A stretch of DNA of 64,000 nt. It comes from Burkholderiales bacterium. GTDB lineage: Bacteria; Pseudomonadota; Gammaproteobacteria; Burkholderiales; Casimicrobiaceae. Numbering within the stretch: position 1 is the first letter of the stretch; each line of letters opens with the position of its first letter. Location of the stretch: the NCBI GenBank assembly GCA_020853025.1, contig JADYZP010000009.1, positions 1 through 64,000 on the forward strand, written 5' to 3'. A program made the position numbers and the translations under genes. This document shows, piece after piece, positions 18,097 through 26,407 of the stretch. The notes beneath the pieces are model-generated. The model did not search any database. It had not been told where the DNA came from and was given only the letters and a program-made list of their open reading frames with translations.

Positions 18097-18903
18097 CTAA
18101 ACGCCACCCTTCGCACGCAACTCCTTGAAATACTTGTCGAGATGCGCGGCCTGCAGGCGCTGCTGCAATTGCGGCTTCACCTGATCGAACGGTGGCACCT
18201 TCGCCTCGCGAACATCCTCGACCAGGATCACGTGGTAGCCGAACTGGGTCTTGATCGGCTGCGGCGTGAACTTGCCCTTGGGCGTCGCAATCATCGCGTC
18301 TCCGAACGGCTTCACGAAGCCGCCGGGCGCGTTCCAGTCGAGATCGCCGCCGCGATCCTTCGAGCCTGGATCCTTGGAGCGCGCCTTGGCGAGTTCGTCG
18401 AACTTACCGCCCTTTTGCAGTTGCGCGATGATGTCCTTGGCCTCGTCTTCCGTCTCGACCAGGATGTGCTTGACCTTGTACTCCTTGTCGCCCATCTGTT
18501 TTTTGATGGTGTCGTATTCGCGTTGCAGGTCGGCTTCGGGAATCGGATTCTTCCTGACCCAGTCGGCAACGTAGGCGCGTACCAGCACCGTCTGGCCGGC
18601 AAGCTCGATCTGGTTCTTGACGTCCGCGTTCTTGTCGAGGTTGGCCTTCTTCGCCTCACGCGCCAGCAGTTCGCGTGTATTGAGTTCCTCGCGGATCGCG
18701 TTGCGCAGTTCGGGTGTGTCCGGTTGGCCCTGGGCAATGCGCTCCTTCAGCATGAAGTCGAATTGCGCCTGCGGGTACAGCGTCTTGCCCGCAGGGGCGG
18801 CGGCCGCGGGTGCCGCAGCCTTCGGCGCCGCCGGTTGCGCCTGGACGGTACTGGCAATTGTGAACACGGCAAGTGCCGCGAAGGTAAGGGCAGTACTTTT
18901 CAT
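18097..18903 (-). CDS. Periplasmic parvulin-type peptidyl-prolyl isomerase
   Basis: A 268-residue exported PPIase of the PpiC/SurA/PrsA class. Residues 1-23 are a signal peptide (V-Q-A before Q-P-A-A-P), followed by an Ala/Pro-rich linker, a SurA-N-like helical chaperone region, and a rotamase domain at about 140-235 (Y-K-V-K-H-I-L-V, D-P-G-S-K-D-R-G-G-D-L-D-W, F-G-Y-H-V-I-L-V). The ATG at 18903 follows AAAGGA and gives the clean signal. The gene order yciB-bolA-ppiC on one strand is characteristic of Betaproteobacteria. It should assist folding of exported proteins. Confidence 0.92.
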   Translation of the reverse strand: MKSTALTFAALAVFTIASTVQAQPAAPKAAAPAAAAPAGKTLYPQAQFDFMLKERIAQGQPDTPELRNAIREELNTRELLAREAKKANLDKNADVKNQIELAGQTVLVRAYVADWVRKNPIPEADLQREYDTIKKQMGDKEYKVKHILVETEDEAKDIIAQLQKGGKFDELAKARSKDPGSKDRGGDLDWNAPGGFVKPFGDAMIATPKGKFTPQPIKTQFGYHVILVEDVREAKVPPFDQVKPQLQQRLQAAHLDKYFKELRAKGGV

Positions 18904-18926
18904 TGCGTACATCCTTTCGTCTTTTG

Positions 18927-19199
18927 TCATGAAGGGAATTCGTCGAGAGCGTACGCACGAATGGCGAGTGCGTGCACCGGAAGCGGTATCAGGTCGCCGA
19001 CGCGGTCCAGCACGGCGCGGTGCCGGGCAAGTCGCGACAGGCCCGCGAACTGCTCGGACACGATCAGCAGCGAAAAGTGCCCGCCGCCGCCGGCTGCACC
19101 GGCGTGCCCCGCATGCTCGGCGCTATCGTCCGCCAGTTCGAGCACGACCGGCTCGAGCGACGCCAGCCGGTCCCGAAGCGCATGCACGACCAGCGTCAT
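18927..19199 (-). CDS. BolA family protein
   Basis: A 90-residue BolA-fold protein. The class II KH-like core shows E-H-A-G-H...G-G-G-G-H-F-S-L-L-I-V-S, with the glycine loop and histidine that BolA proteins use for iron-sulphur ligation with monothiol glutaredoxins, then L-S-R-L-A-R-H-R-A-V-L-D. Its ATG overlaps the yciB stop (ATGA). BolA homologues act in iron-sulphur trafficking and envelope morphology. The exact paralogue (BolA or IbaG-type) is not resolved. Confidence 0.9.
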   Translation of the reverse strand: MTLVVHALRDRLASLEPVVLELADDSAEHAGHAGAAGGGGHFSLLIVSEQFAGLSRLARHRAVLDRVGDLIPLPVHALAIRAYALDEFPS

Positions 19200-19729
19200 G
19201 GTCGTTGCGGCTCGCTCATGTGCCGGGCGAGCAGCAGGCCCTGCGCCAGCGCAAACACCAGGAACAGGCCGATCCCGCCCCACACCTTGAAATTGACCCA
19301 GGTTTCGGTCGAGTAGTGGAACGCCACGTACCAATTGAGTGCGGCCATCGCCGCAAAGAATGCTGTCCAGGACCAGGTGACGCGGGTCCAGACGGCGGCG
19401 GGCAGAGTGATGCCTTTCAGCAGATAAGCGATGAGATCGCGCCGGAAGCCGAGCTTGCCTACCGCGAGCACCAGGCCAAATGCCGAATACAGCACCGTCG
19501 GCTTCCACTTGATGAATACCTCGTCCTGCAGGATCAAGGTCGCCCCGCCGAAAACCACGATGATGGCGAGCGACAGCCAATGGACGACGGAAACCTTGCC
19601 CTTCCACTTGAACCAGGCGATCTGGGCGACCGAGGCCGCAATCGCCACCGCGGTCGCGACCATGATCCCCTGCCACTTGAACGCGAGGAAAAAGAGGATG
19701 AGCGGAAAATAGTCCGCGATGAGTTGCAT
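19196..19729 (-). CDS. yciB: Inner-membrane protein YciB / septation protein A
   Basis: A 177-residue membrane protein with about five helices and the family opening D-Y-F-P-L-I-L-F-F-L-A-F-K-W. Also seen: F-K-W-K-P-T-V-L-Y and L-N-W-Y-V-A-F. YciB (IspZ in Shigella) is needed for normal cell division and envelope integrity. It is the first gene of the yciB-bolA-ppiC operon. Confidence 0.94.
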   Translation of the reverse strand: MQLIADYFPLILFFLAFKWQGIMVATAVAIAASVAQIAWFKWKGKVSVVHWLSLAIIVVFGGATLILQDEVFIKWKPTVLYSAFGLVLAVGKLGFRRDLIAYLLKGITLPAAVWTRVTWSWTAFFAAMAALNWYVAFHYSTETWVNFKVWGGIGLFLVFALAQGLLLARHMSEPQRP

Positions 19730-19892
19730 GGATGCCGAAGGATCGCCGGTCGAGCTTAAGGGCCGCTTAGCGGGCTCCGGGTTGCCCTGAGCGGGTTGTG
19801 CGCAAAGTCTCTAGTCTCGTCGCTTCACCGGCCCGCCAAAGCCGTTCCCCAGTATGGGTGGTGAACGCTGCCCCGTCGTCGGGCAACCCCAT

Positions 19893-19923
19893 ATTATAAC
19901 CAGTTTCGGGTAACGCATCTCAA
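19893..19923 (-). promoter_or_regulatory. Candidate promoter of the yciB-bolA-ppiC operon
   Basis: On the minus strand a consensus TATAAT (19898-19893) is preceded by TTGAGA (19923-19918). The spacer is 19 nt, longer than ideal. It sits about 165 nt upstream of yciB, in the gap after ampD. A GC-rich inverted repeat lies between it and the gene. Confidence 0.4.
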
Positions 19924-19962
19924 GCCGGTCCGCGAAGCGACGCCTCCCCGGCGGAAAATGCG

Positions 19963-20589
19963 CTACAGCCGAGCCGCACCCGTCAGCTGCGCCAGACGGT
20001 CCCAGTCGAAGGCGGGACCTGGATCGGTCTTGCGGCCGGGGGCGACGTCGCTGTGTCCGACCACCGCCGCAATCGGGTAGCGGCGCGCGATCGCCTGCAG
20101 CAGGCGCGCCAGCATCGTGTACTGCGCCGCCGTGTAGCGGACGTGGTCGGCACCCTCGACTTCGATGCCGATCGAGTAGTCGTTGCAGCGGTCGCGGCCA
20201 TGCCACGACGAGGCACCGGCGTGCCATGCGCGATCCTTGCCGCGGACGAACTGGACCAGCGCACCGTCGCGGCGAACCAGGAAATGCGCCGAGACGCGCC
20301 TCGTCGCGACGTCGGCGTAGTACGGATGGGCGGCGGAGTCGAGCCTGTTGGTGAACAACCGCTCGATACCGTCGCCCCCGAACTCGCCCGGAGGCAGCGA
20401 AATGCCATGCACGATAACCAATGTCGGAACGATGCCGGCGGGCCGGGCATCGCAGTTCGGCGAAGCGATCTGCGTGGCCGCCGCCACCCGTCCCGATGCG
20501 TCGACCGCAAGCGCAGGAGGTCGGCCCCACCGGCGCGACGCGGCGCGCGGCGTCCCGTGGAGAGGTCGGGGCTGCCCTTCGGCACTCAA
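19963..20589 (-). CDS. ampD: 1,6-anhydro-N-acetylmuramyl-L-alanine amidase AmpD
   Basis: A 208-residue zinc amidase of murein recycling, cleaving anhydromuramyl-peptides in the cytoplasm. Zinc ligands are the His in L-V-I-V-H-G-I-S, the His in V-V-G-H-S-D-V-A-P-G, and the Asp in K-T-D-P-G-P-A-F-D-W. S-L-P-P-G-E-F-G-G is the AmpD signature. There is no ATG before the catalytic domain. A TTG at 20589 follows AGGGG at six bases and I adopt it; a later in-frame GTG would give a shorter N-terminus. It lies 22 nt after pilR on the same strand. Confidence 0.88.
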   Translation of the reverse strand: MSAEGQPRPLHGTPRAASRRWGRPPALAVDASGRVAAATQIASPNCDARPAGIVPTLVIVHGISLPPGEFGGDGIERLFTNRLDSAAHPYYADVATRRVSAHFLVRRDGALVQFVRGKDRAWHAGASSWHGRDRCNDYSIGIEVEGADHVRYTAAQYTMLARLLQAIARRYPIAAVVGHSDVAPGRKTDPGPAFDWDRLAQLTGAARL

Positions 20590-20611
20590 CGACGGCCCCT
20601 CGAAGCCACGC

Positions 20612-21949
20612 TCACTTGATCCCCAGCCGCTCCATCCGGTAGCGCATGGCTCTGAAGGTGATGCCGAGCAACTTCGCCGCGGCGGTGCGGTTGAAGCGCG
20701 TCTTCTCGAGCGCCTCGTTGATCGCCGTGCGCTCGACGCGATCGAGGTAGTCCTGTAGCGGCCACTTGTCCCCCGGCGGCATCGCGCCCTCGGATTCATC
20801 GGCGATCGGTGTCAGGTGCAGGTCCTCGGCGGTGATGCATTGGGGATCGGCGGCCAGCGACAGTCCGCGCTCCAGGATGTTCTCCAGTTCGCGCACGTTT
20901 CCGGGGAAAGGGTAGTTCTCGAGTGCAGCGATCGCCGCCGGCTCGAGCTTCGCGGTGCCGTTGCGTGTGAGCTTGGCGAGGATCGCGTTGGCGATCAGTG
21001 GAATGTCCTCGCGCATCTCGCGCAGCGAGGGCATCGAAAGCTCGATTACGTGCAACCGGTAGAACAGATCCTGGCGAAAGTTTCCCGACTCAACCAGCGC
21101 GCCCAGCTTCTTGTGCGTCGCGCTGATGATGCGCACGTCGACCGGCTCCTCCTGCGTCGCACCGACTTTGCGCACCTTTTTTTCCTGGATTGCCCGCAGC
21201 AGCTTGACCTGCATCGCCAGCGGCAGGTCGGCCACTTCGTCCAGGAACAGCGTCCCGCCGTTGGCCGCCTGAAAGAATCCGTCGCGGTCGGCCTCGGCGC
21301 CGGTGAAGGCACCCTTGCGATAGCCGAAGAACTCGCTTTCCATCAGGTTCTCGGGAATCGCGCCGCAGTTGACCGCAACGAAAGGCTGCTCGCTGCGCGG
21401 GCCGTGCAAGTGAATGGTCCGCGCAGCGAGTTCCTTGCCGCTGCCCGAATCGCCGTTGATGAACACCGGTGCCTGGCTTTTGGCAAGCCGCTCGATCAGG
21501 TCGCGCACCTGCGCCATCGCTGGCGATTCGCCGAGCAGGTTGTACGCGCTTGCCGGCTGCGTCTTCTCGGGGACCTTGAGCGCCTGCTTGACCAGCGCGC
21601 GTAACTGCTCGAGCGCTACCGGCTTCGCCAGGTAATCGAAGGCGCCCGCTTTCAGCGCTGCCACGGCGTTCTCGGCGCTGCCGAACGCGGTGATCACGGC
21701 GACCGGCACGTCGAGGCCCTTCTGGTTGATGTGCTCGACGACGCGCAGACCCTCGCCGTCGGGCAGGCGCATGTCGGTCAGGCACAGGTCGAATGACTCC
21801 TTGTCGAGCAGCCGCAGCGCTTCGCCGACGGTTTCGGCGCGCGAGGTGTCGAGGCCCATCCGGGACAGCGTCAGCTCGAGCAATTCGAGCAAATCCGGCT
21901 CGTCGTCGACGACCAGGACCTTGGGTTGACCGCGAATTCGTCTTGTCAT
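20612..21949 (-). CDS. pilR: Sigma54-dependent response regulator PilR
   Basis: A 445-residue NtrC-family regulator. Residues 10-125 are a receiver with phospho-acceptor Asp in L-T-D-M-R-L-P-D. The AAA+ domain has Walker A G-D-S-G-S-G-K-E and the sigma54-contact motif G-A-F-T-G-A. A Fis-type helix-turn-helix ends the protein (F-N-R-T-A-A-A-K-L-L-G-I-T). The adjacent PilS-like kinase and PP0621-type gene identify it as PilR, activator of type IV pilin transcription in this group. Confidence 0.93.
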   Translation of the reverse strand: MTRRIRGQPKVLVVDDEPDLLELLELTLSRMGLDTSRAETVGEALRLLDKESFDLCLTDMRLPDGEGLRVVEHINQKGLDVPVAVITAFGSAENAVAALKAGAFDYLAKPVALEQLRALVKQALKVPEKTQPASAYNLLGESPAMAQVRDLIERLAKSQAPVFINGDSGSGKELAARTIHLHGPRSEQPFVAVNCGAIPENLMESEFFGYRKGAFTGAEADRDGFFQAANGGTLFLDEVADLPLAMQVKLLRAIQEKKVRKVGATQEEPVDVRIISATHKKLGALVESGNFRQDLFYRLHVIELSMPSLREMREDIPLIANAILAKLTRNGTAKLEPAAIAALENYPFPGNVRELENILERGLSLAADPQCITAEDLHLTPIADESEGAMPPGDKWPLQDYLDRVERTAINEALEKTRFNRTAAAKLLGITFRAMRYRMERLGIK

Positions 21950-21983
21950 CGTGTTTCTCCCCGCGCGATATCGTGCGTGGAAC

Positions 21984-23621
21984 TCATGGGGTGAGCCCGG
22001 GCGCCGATGCGCGTTTCAATGTCATCCGGAAATGAGCGCCCGGTCCCTTCGGCAACAGCTCCAGTGCGGCGCCGTTGGCATCGGCGAGTTCGCGCGCAAT
22101 GTACAGCCCCAGGCCGGTGCCCCCGGGGCGGGTCGTGAAAAAAGGCTCGAAGATCTGCGGCCGCAGTTCGGCCGGAATGCCGGGACCGTCGTCGGTCAGC
22201 TCGCAGATCACGGCGTCGCCCATGTAGCCCGCGCGCGCGAGAAGGCGAATGCTGCCTTCGCGCTTCTGGCAATGCTGCCACGCATTGCGGATCAGGTTCC
22301 AGAAGATCTGGTTCAGGTGTCCGCGGTCGAAGATGATCAGCAGATCGTCGGGAATCTGCATGATCACACCTCCCGGCGGAATACGTTCCGCCTGCACGAC
22401 TTCGTCGGCAAGCGCATTCATGAAGTCTGCGAAACGCACCGTCTCGGGCTGCTGGCGGTCACGGCGATTGAGCTGCAGGACCTCGCCGACGATACGGTCG
22501 ATGCGCTTGGCATTGTTACGGATCATGCCCAGCAGACGCGCGCCCTCCGGCGCCACCGCACCGTCCTCCTCGAGCAGCTGCGCCGCCTGGTTGATCGCGG
22601 ACAGAGGATTGCGAACCTCGTGCGCGATCGACGCGGTGAGCCGGCCCATCGCGGCGAGCTTCATCTGCTGCGCTTCGGTCTGCGCGCGCCCCAGGTCCTC
22701 GAGGTAGATCAGCGTGCCGCCGTTCAGGCCGGTGCCGATACGCACCAGCCGCACGCGCAACAGGCGCTGCGTCGACTCGACCCTGAACGGCGGCAGCACC
22801 TCGGAGAAATTCTCGTTCCAGCGCCGCCAGTAGTCGTGCAGCGTCGTCGAGAACTCGGAGAGCCGCATGCCGCCGCGCATGCGGCCAAAGCCACCCAGCA
22901 GCCGTGTGACCTGTGCGTTGTGGCCGCGCACGACGCCGTTCAGGTCGACGACGAGCACGCCGTCCTGCATGTCCTGGATGATCAGCCGATTGACCTGTTC
23001 GAGATTGGCGACGTCGATGCCGCGCTGCGCCGCCAGGTCTTCCGATTGCTTGGTGTAGCGGCCGAGCGCGACGGCGATGGCGACGGTGGCGAAGTAACCG
23101 AAGCCGATCAGGCCGGTCTGGAAAACCTGTACGCCGCCGATGGCGCCCTGCAGCGTACGGTAGGCGTCGAGACCGAGCAGGCAGATGGCGGAGAACGCGG
23201 CGTGGAAAAATGCGGTTTGCGTGCGCAGGATCCAGCCCGCCGCCGCGAGTTGCGGAAACAGCAGGATCGGCAGCGGGGTGCCGAAACTGCCACCCGCATA
23301 CATGACCAGCGACAGGAAGAATACGTCGCCCGCCAGCAGGCTGAACAGCATCGTCGGCAACGGCAGCGGCAGGCGGTCCTGCTGCACCCACCAGAACGAC
23401 GACAGACCGAACACGAAGTAGAGCCCAGTGCCGGTGATGAAGGCGTTGGGAGTGACGATGTTCATCGTGCGCGGGTCGAGCAGCAGCGCGACGCCCAGCA
23501 ACGACGCCGCGCAGACCGCCCGATACAGGCCGACGATCCACAGGATGCGGCGGCCCGAATCGCCCATCGGCGACGTTAGCGGCGGCGGTTCGAACGGCGG
23601 GACGGCAGGGGCCGGCTGCAT
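21984..23621 (-). CDS. pilS: Two-component sensor histidine kinase PilS
   Basis: A 545-residue membrane kinase. Roughly six hydrophobic segments occupy residues 25-195, then a PAS-like region (M-Q-D-G-V-L-V-V-D-L-N-G-V), the phospho-acceptor box S-I-A-H-E-V-R-N-P-L-S-A-I, and a HATPase domain with N-L-I-R-N-A-W and G-G-T-G-L-G-L-Y. The ATG at 23621 follows the PP0621-type gene by 35 nt; a longer open frame upstream has no similarity. It should control PilR phosphorylation. Confidence 0.93.
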   Translation of the reverse strand: MQPAPAVPPFEPPPLTSPMGDSGRRILWIVGLYRAVCAASLLGVALLLDPRTMNIVTPNAFITGTGLYFVFGLSSFWWVQQDRLPLPLPTMLFSLLAGDVFFLSLVMYAGGSFGTPLPILLFPQLAAAGWILRTQTAFFHAAFSAICLLGLDAYRTLQGAIGGVQVFQTGLIGFGYFATVAIAVALGRYTKQSEDLAAQRGIDVANLEQVNRLIIQDMQDGVLVVDLNGVVRGHNAQVTRLLGGFGRMRGGMRLSEFSTTLHDYWRRWNENFSEVLPPFRVESTQRLLRVRLVRIGTGLNGGTLIYLEDLGRAQTEAQQMKLAAMGRLTASIAHEVRNPLSAINQAAQLLEEDGAVAPEGARLLGMIRNNAKRIDRIVGEVLQLNRRDRQQPETVRFADFMNALADEVVQAERIPPGGVIMQIPDDLLIIFDRGHLNQIFWNLIRNAWQHCQKREGSIRLLARAGYMGDAVICELTDDGPGIPAELRPQIFEPFFTTRPGGTGLGLYIARELADANGAALELLPKGPGAHFRMTLKRASAPGLTP

Positions 23622-23656
23622 GGTCGCTGGATGGGCGTGACGGCGACGCTTTGCCG

Positions 23657-23893
23657 TCAGTGCGAACGGTGCACGGTACAGGCGGGATCGGTGCAACGGT
23701 AGCCGCCGGGGACCGCCTGCGCGTCGGCAGCGGGCAGGAACACGCCGCAGCGCACGCATTGCACCATTGGCTGCGGCGCATCCTTGCGCGCCTGTGCGGA
23801 TCTGCTGCGTGAACGCGCCTTGGCGAGGTTCCACATCCGCAGCGCGAACAGCAGCACGAAGACGACGACGACCCAGAACACGATCTTGCCCAT
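23657..23893 (-). CDS. PP0621-family membrane-anchored zinc-ribbon protein
   Basis: A 78-residue protein with one N-terminal helix (I-V-F-W-V-V-V-V-F-V-L-L-F-A-L), a basic linker, and a four-cysteine motif (C-V-R-C...C-T-D-P-A-C) that should bind zinc. Proteins of this kind sit next to pilS in many Betaproteobacteria; their function is unknown. Its ATG overlaps the stop of the upstream oxidase gene (TGATG), which favours this start over the TTG one codon earlier. Confidence 0.85.
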   Translation of the reverse strand: MGKIVFWVVVVFVLLFALRMWNLAKARSRSRSAQARKDAPQPMVQCVRCGVFLPAADAQAVPGGYRCTDPACTVHRSH

Positions 23894-25308
23894 CAAAGCA
23901 CCTTGCCCGGATTCATGATGCCCTGCGGATCGAAGGCCGCCTTGATCGAGCGCATCAACCGCATCTCGACGGGACTCTTGTAGCGGATGAGATCATCGCG
24001 TTTCAACTGGCCGATACCGTGCTCGGCGCTGAAGCTGCCGCCATGACTGGCGACCAGGTCGTGGACGATACGGTTGGCGCGATGCGCGTGCTCGACGAAC
24101 CGCTGCGGGTCGACGCCTTCCGGCGCCGACAGGTTGTAGTGCAGGTTGCCATCGCCAAGGTGTCCGAAAACGACCAGCCGGGCACCGGGAAACGCGGTCA
24201 GCAAGGCGCTGTCGCAGATTTCGAGGAAGCCGGGGATCACCGACACGGGCAGAGAGATGTCGTGCTTGATCGTGGGCCCTTCGCGGCGCTGCGCCTCGCT
24301 TATGTTCTCGCGCAACGCCCACAACCGCTGCGCCTGGTCGTCGGAGCGCGCGATGACGGCATCGACCACGACACCCGCGTCGACGGCGCCTGCCAGCGCG
24401 GCCTCCACCGACGCCGGCAATACGGAATCCTCGGCGCTGTCGTCGGCCTGGACCAGCGCGTACCACGAGTGTCCGGGCAGCACGTCGCCGGCGCCGGCAT
24501 GATAGCGGCGCGAAAGCGCGAGCGCGAACGCGCTCATGACCTCGAAGCCGACCAGGCGGTCGGATAGCGCGGCGCGAAGGCGCGCGAGCAGCGTCACGGC
24601 GCTGGCCGTCGACGCCAGCGCCGCCAGCGCCGTGACGCGTGTCCGCGGCTGCGCGAACAGCTTGCACACCGCCGCAGTGACGACGCCGAGCGTCCCCTCG
24701 GCGCCGATGAACAGATCCTTCAAATCGTAGCCGGTATTGTCCTTGCGCAATCCGCGCAGGCCGTCGAACACGCTGCCGTCGGCAAGCACCGCCTCGATGC
24801 CCAGCGTCAGCTCGCGCGTGTTGCCGAAACGCAGCACCGCGGTACCCCCTGCATTGGTCGACAGATTGCCGCCGATCGTGCAACTGCCCTCGGACGCGAG
24901 CGAAAGAGGAAAGTGCAGCCCCGCCGCCGCGGCACTTTGCTGTACCGACGCGAGCGGCATTCCGGCCTCGACCGTGATGGTGGCGTTGGCGGTATCCAGC
25001 GCGCGAACCCGGTTCATCCGGCAAAGCGACAGCACGACCGCGTCGCCTGTCGCTGACGGCGTCGCGCCGCCGCACAGCCCCGTGTTGCCGCCCTGCGGCA
25101 CGACCGGCGTGCCGGTCTGCGAACATGCGCGAAGGATCGCGGCCACCTCGGCCGTCGATCCGGGCCGGACGACCGCGCGAGCCGCGCCGTGGTAGCGGCC
25201 GCGCCAGTCCGACAGATACGGCTCGATATCGGCAGCCGCCGACAGCACCTGCGCGCCGCCGACGATGCCGGCGAAGCATCCGAGCAAGGTTGCGTCTGAG
25301 TCCGCCAT
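23893..25308 (-). CDS. FAD-linked 2-hydroxyacid oxidase/dehydrogenase (GlcD family)
   Basis: A 471-residue flavoprotein of the GlcD/D-lactate dehydrogenase family. The PP-loop FAD domain reads V-V-P-Q-G-G-N-T-G-L-C-G-G, with G-N-L-S-T-N-A-G-G and G-A-E-G-T-L-G-V-V-T. The C-terminal FAD-oxidase domain carries G-H-L-G-D-G-N-L-H-Y-N and S-A-E-H-G-I-G with substrate and metal histidines. It should oxidise a D-2-hydroxy acid such as D-lactate, D-glycolate or D-2-hydroxyglutarate and pass electrons to the respiratory chain. The ATG at 25308 is preceded by GGAG-like sequence. Confidence 0.9.
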   Translation of the reverse strand: MADSDATLLGCFAGIVGGAQVLSAAADIEPYLSDWRGRYHGAARAVVRPGSTAEVAAILRACSQTGTPVVPQGGNTGLCGGATPSATGDAVVLSLCRMNRVRALDTANATITVEAGMPLASVQQSAAAAGLHFPLSLASEGSCTIGGNLSTNAGGTAVLRFGNTRELTLGIEAVLADGSVFDGLRGLRKDNTGYDLKDLFIGAEGTLGVVTAAVCKLFAQPRTRVTALAALASTASAVTLLARLRAALSDRLVGFEVMSAFALALSRRYHAGAGDVLPGHSWYALVQADDSAEDSVLPASVEAALAGAVDAGVVVDAVIARSDDQAQRLWALRENISEAQRREGPTIKHDISLPVSVIPGFLEICDSALLTAFPGARLVVFGHLGDGNLHYNLSAPEGVDPQRFVEHAHRANRIVHDLVASHGGSFSAEHGIGQLKRDDLIRYKSPVEMRLMRSIKAAFDPQGIMNPGKVL

Positions 25309-25368
25309 AGGAGAGGATAGTAGCAAACCGCGCCATCTTTCGAAGGCGCGAGACGACGAGGAGCGAAC

Positions 25369-25734
25369 ATGGCCAGCGACCCCAAGCCCGACGACGAACC
25401 CAGCAGTCCGGACCCTGTTTTTTCGCCGCAGGACGCGCTGCAGTTCATGCAGCGAATGTGGAATCCGCTGGGACTCGCGATGCCTGACTTCGGCGCGGCG
25501 GCAGCCGCGACCCCGATGCCGGCAGGCATGCCGTTCCCCCATCCGGCAACGATGTTCGCCGCGCTCGACCCGGCGGAACTCGATCGCAAGATCGAGGAGT
25601 TGAAAATCATCGAGAACTGGCTGACGATGAGCGTCAACATGATGCAGATGAGCATCAAGACCTTGGAATTGCAAAAAGCCTCGCTCGAAGCACTGCGCGG
25701 CACGCAGCGCGCCGAACCGAAATCCAAAAAATGA
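25369..25734 (+). CDS. PhaM-like polyhydroxyalkanoate granule regulatory protein
   Basis: A 121-residue protein with a Pro/Ala-rich N-terminal half containing a W-N-P-L-G segment, and a C-terminal amphipathic helical region (L-D-P-A-E-L-D-R-K-I-E-E-L and N-W-L-T-M-S-V-N-M-M-Q-M). This matches the pattern of PhaM, which in Ralstonia activates PHB synthase and links granules to the nucleoid. The usual C-terminal Lys/Ala-rich DNA-binding tail is missing: only E-P-K-S-K-K remains. GAGGAG precedes the ATG. Assignment is by pattern and length. Confidence 0.72.
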   Translation: MASDPKPDDEPSSPDPVFSPQDALQFMQRMWNPLGLAMPDFGAAAAATPMPAGMPFPHPATMFAALDPAELDRKIEELKIIENWLTMSVNMMQMSIKTLELQKASLEALRGTQRAEPKSKK

Positions 25735-25744
25735 GGAGAAGACG

Positions 25745-26374
25745 ATGAAGCTTGCGACCACGGCGTTTGCCGACCAGGGGGTGATCCCCGGAGAATTCGC
25801 CTTTGCGGTGATCGACCCGGCACAGCACGTGCGCCTGTCCACCAACCGCAATCCCGACTTCGCGTGGACCGGCCTGCCGGAGGGCACGCGGTCGCTGGCG
25901 CTCGTCTGCCACGACCCGGACGTGCCGTCGCGCGCCGACGACGTCAACAAGGAAGGGCGCGTGGTTCCGGCGTCGCTGCCGCGCGTCGACTTCCACCATT
26001 GGGTGCTGATCGACCTGCCGTCGGACACGCCGGGAATCGCTCGCGGCGCACACTCCGACGGCATCACCGCGCGCGGCAAGCCCGGCCCCAACGCACCGCG
26101 TGAAGGGCGTCACGGCATCAACGACTACACGGCCTGGTTTGCCGGCGACCCGGACATGAGCGGCAACTATCACGGCTACGACGGGCCGTGCCCGCCGTGG
26201 AACGACGCCATTCCGCATCACTACGTGTTCACGCTGTACGCGCTCGACGTCGAGCGCCTCCCCGTCGCCGACGGTTTCACGGGTCCGGACGCGCTGCGTG
26301 CGATGGACGGCCACGTGCTCGGCAAGGCATCGGTGACCGGGCGCTATACGCTGAATCCGGCGGTCAAGCTGTAG
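25745..26374 (+). CDS. YbhB/YbcL-family Raf-kinase-inhibitor-like (PEBP) protein
   Basis: A 209-residue phosphatidylethanolamine-binding-protein fold. Seen: W-T-G-L-P-E-G-T-R-S-L-A-L-V, C-H-D-P-D-V-P, F-H-H-W-V-L-I-D-L-P, G-Y-D-G-P-C-P-P-W-N-D and H-H-Y-V-F-T-L-Y-A-L-D, the family anion-pocket motifs. It is longer than YbhB (158 residues) through a middle insertion. It starts 10 nt after the PhaM-like gene with AGGAG, so they are co-transcribed. Biochemical function of the bacterial members is unknown. Confidence 0.88.
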   Translation: MKLATTAFADQGVIPGEFAFAVIDPAQHVRLSTNRNPDFAWTGLPEGTRSLALVCHDPDVPSRADDVNKEGRVVPASLPRVDFHHWVLIDLPSDTPGIARGAHSDGITARGKPGPNAPREGRHGINDYTAWFAGDPDMSGNYHGYDGPCPPWNDAIPHHYVFTLYALDVERLPVADGFTGPDALRAMDGHVLGKASVTGRYTLNPAVKL

Positions 26375-26407
26375 CGATAGGCGAGGGCCCGGCGAACGCC
26401 GGAGGAT

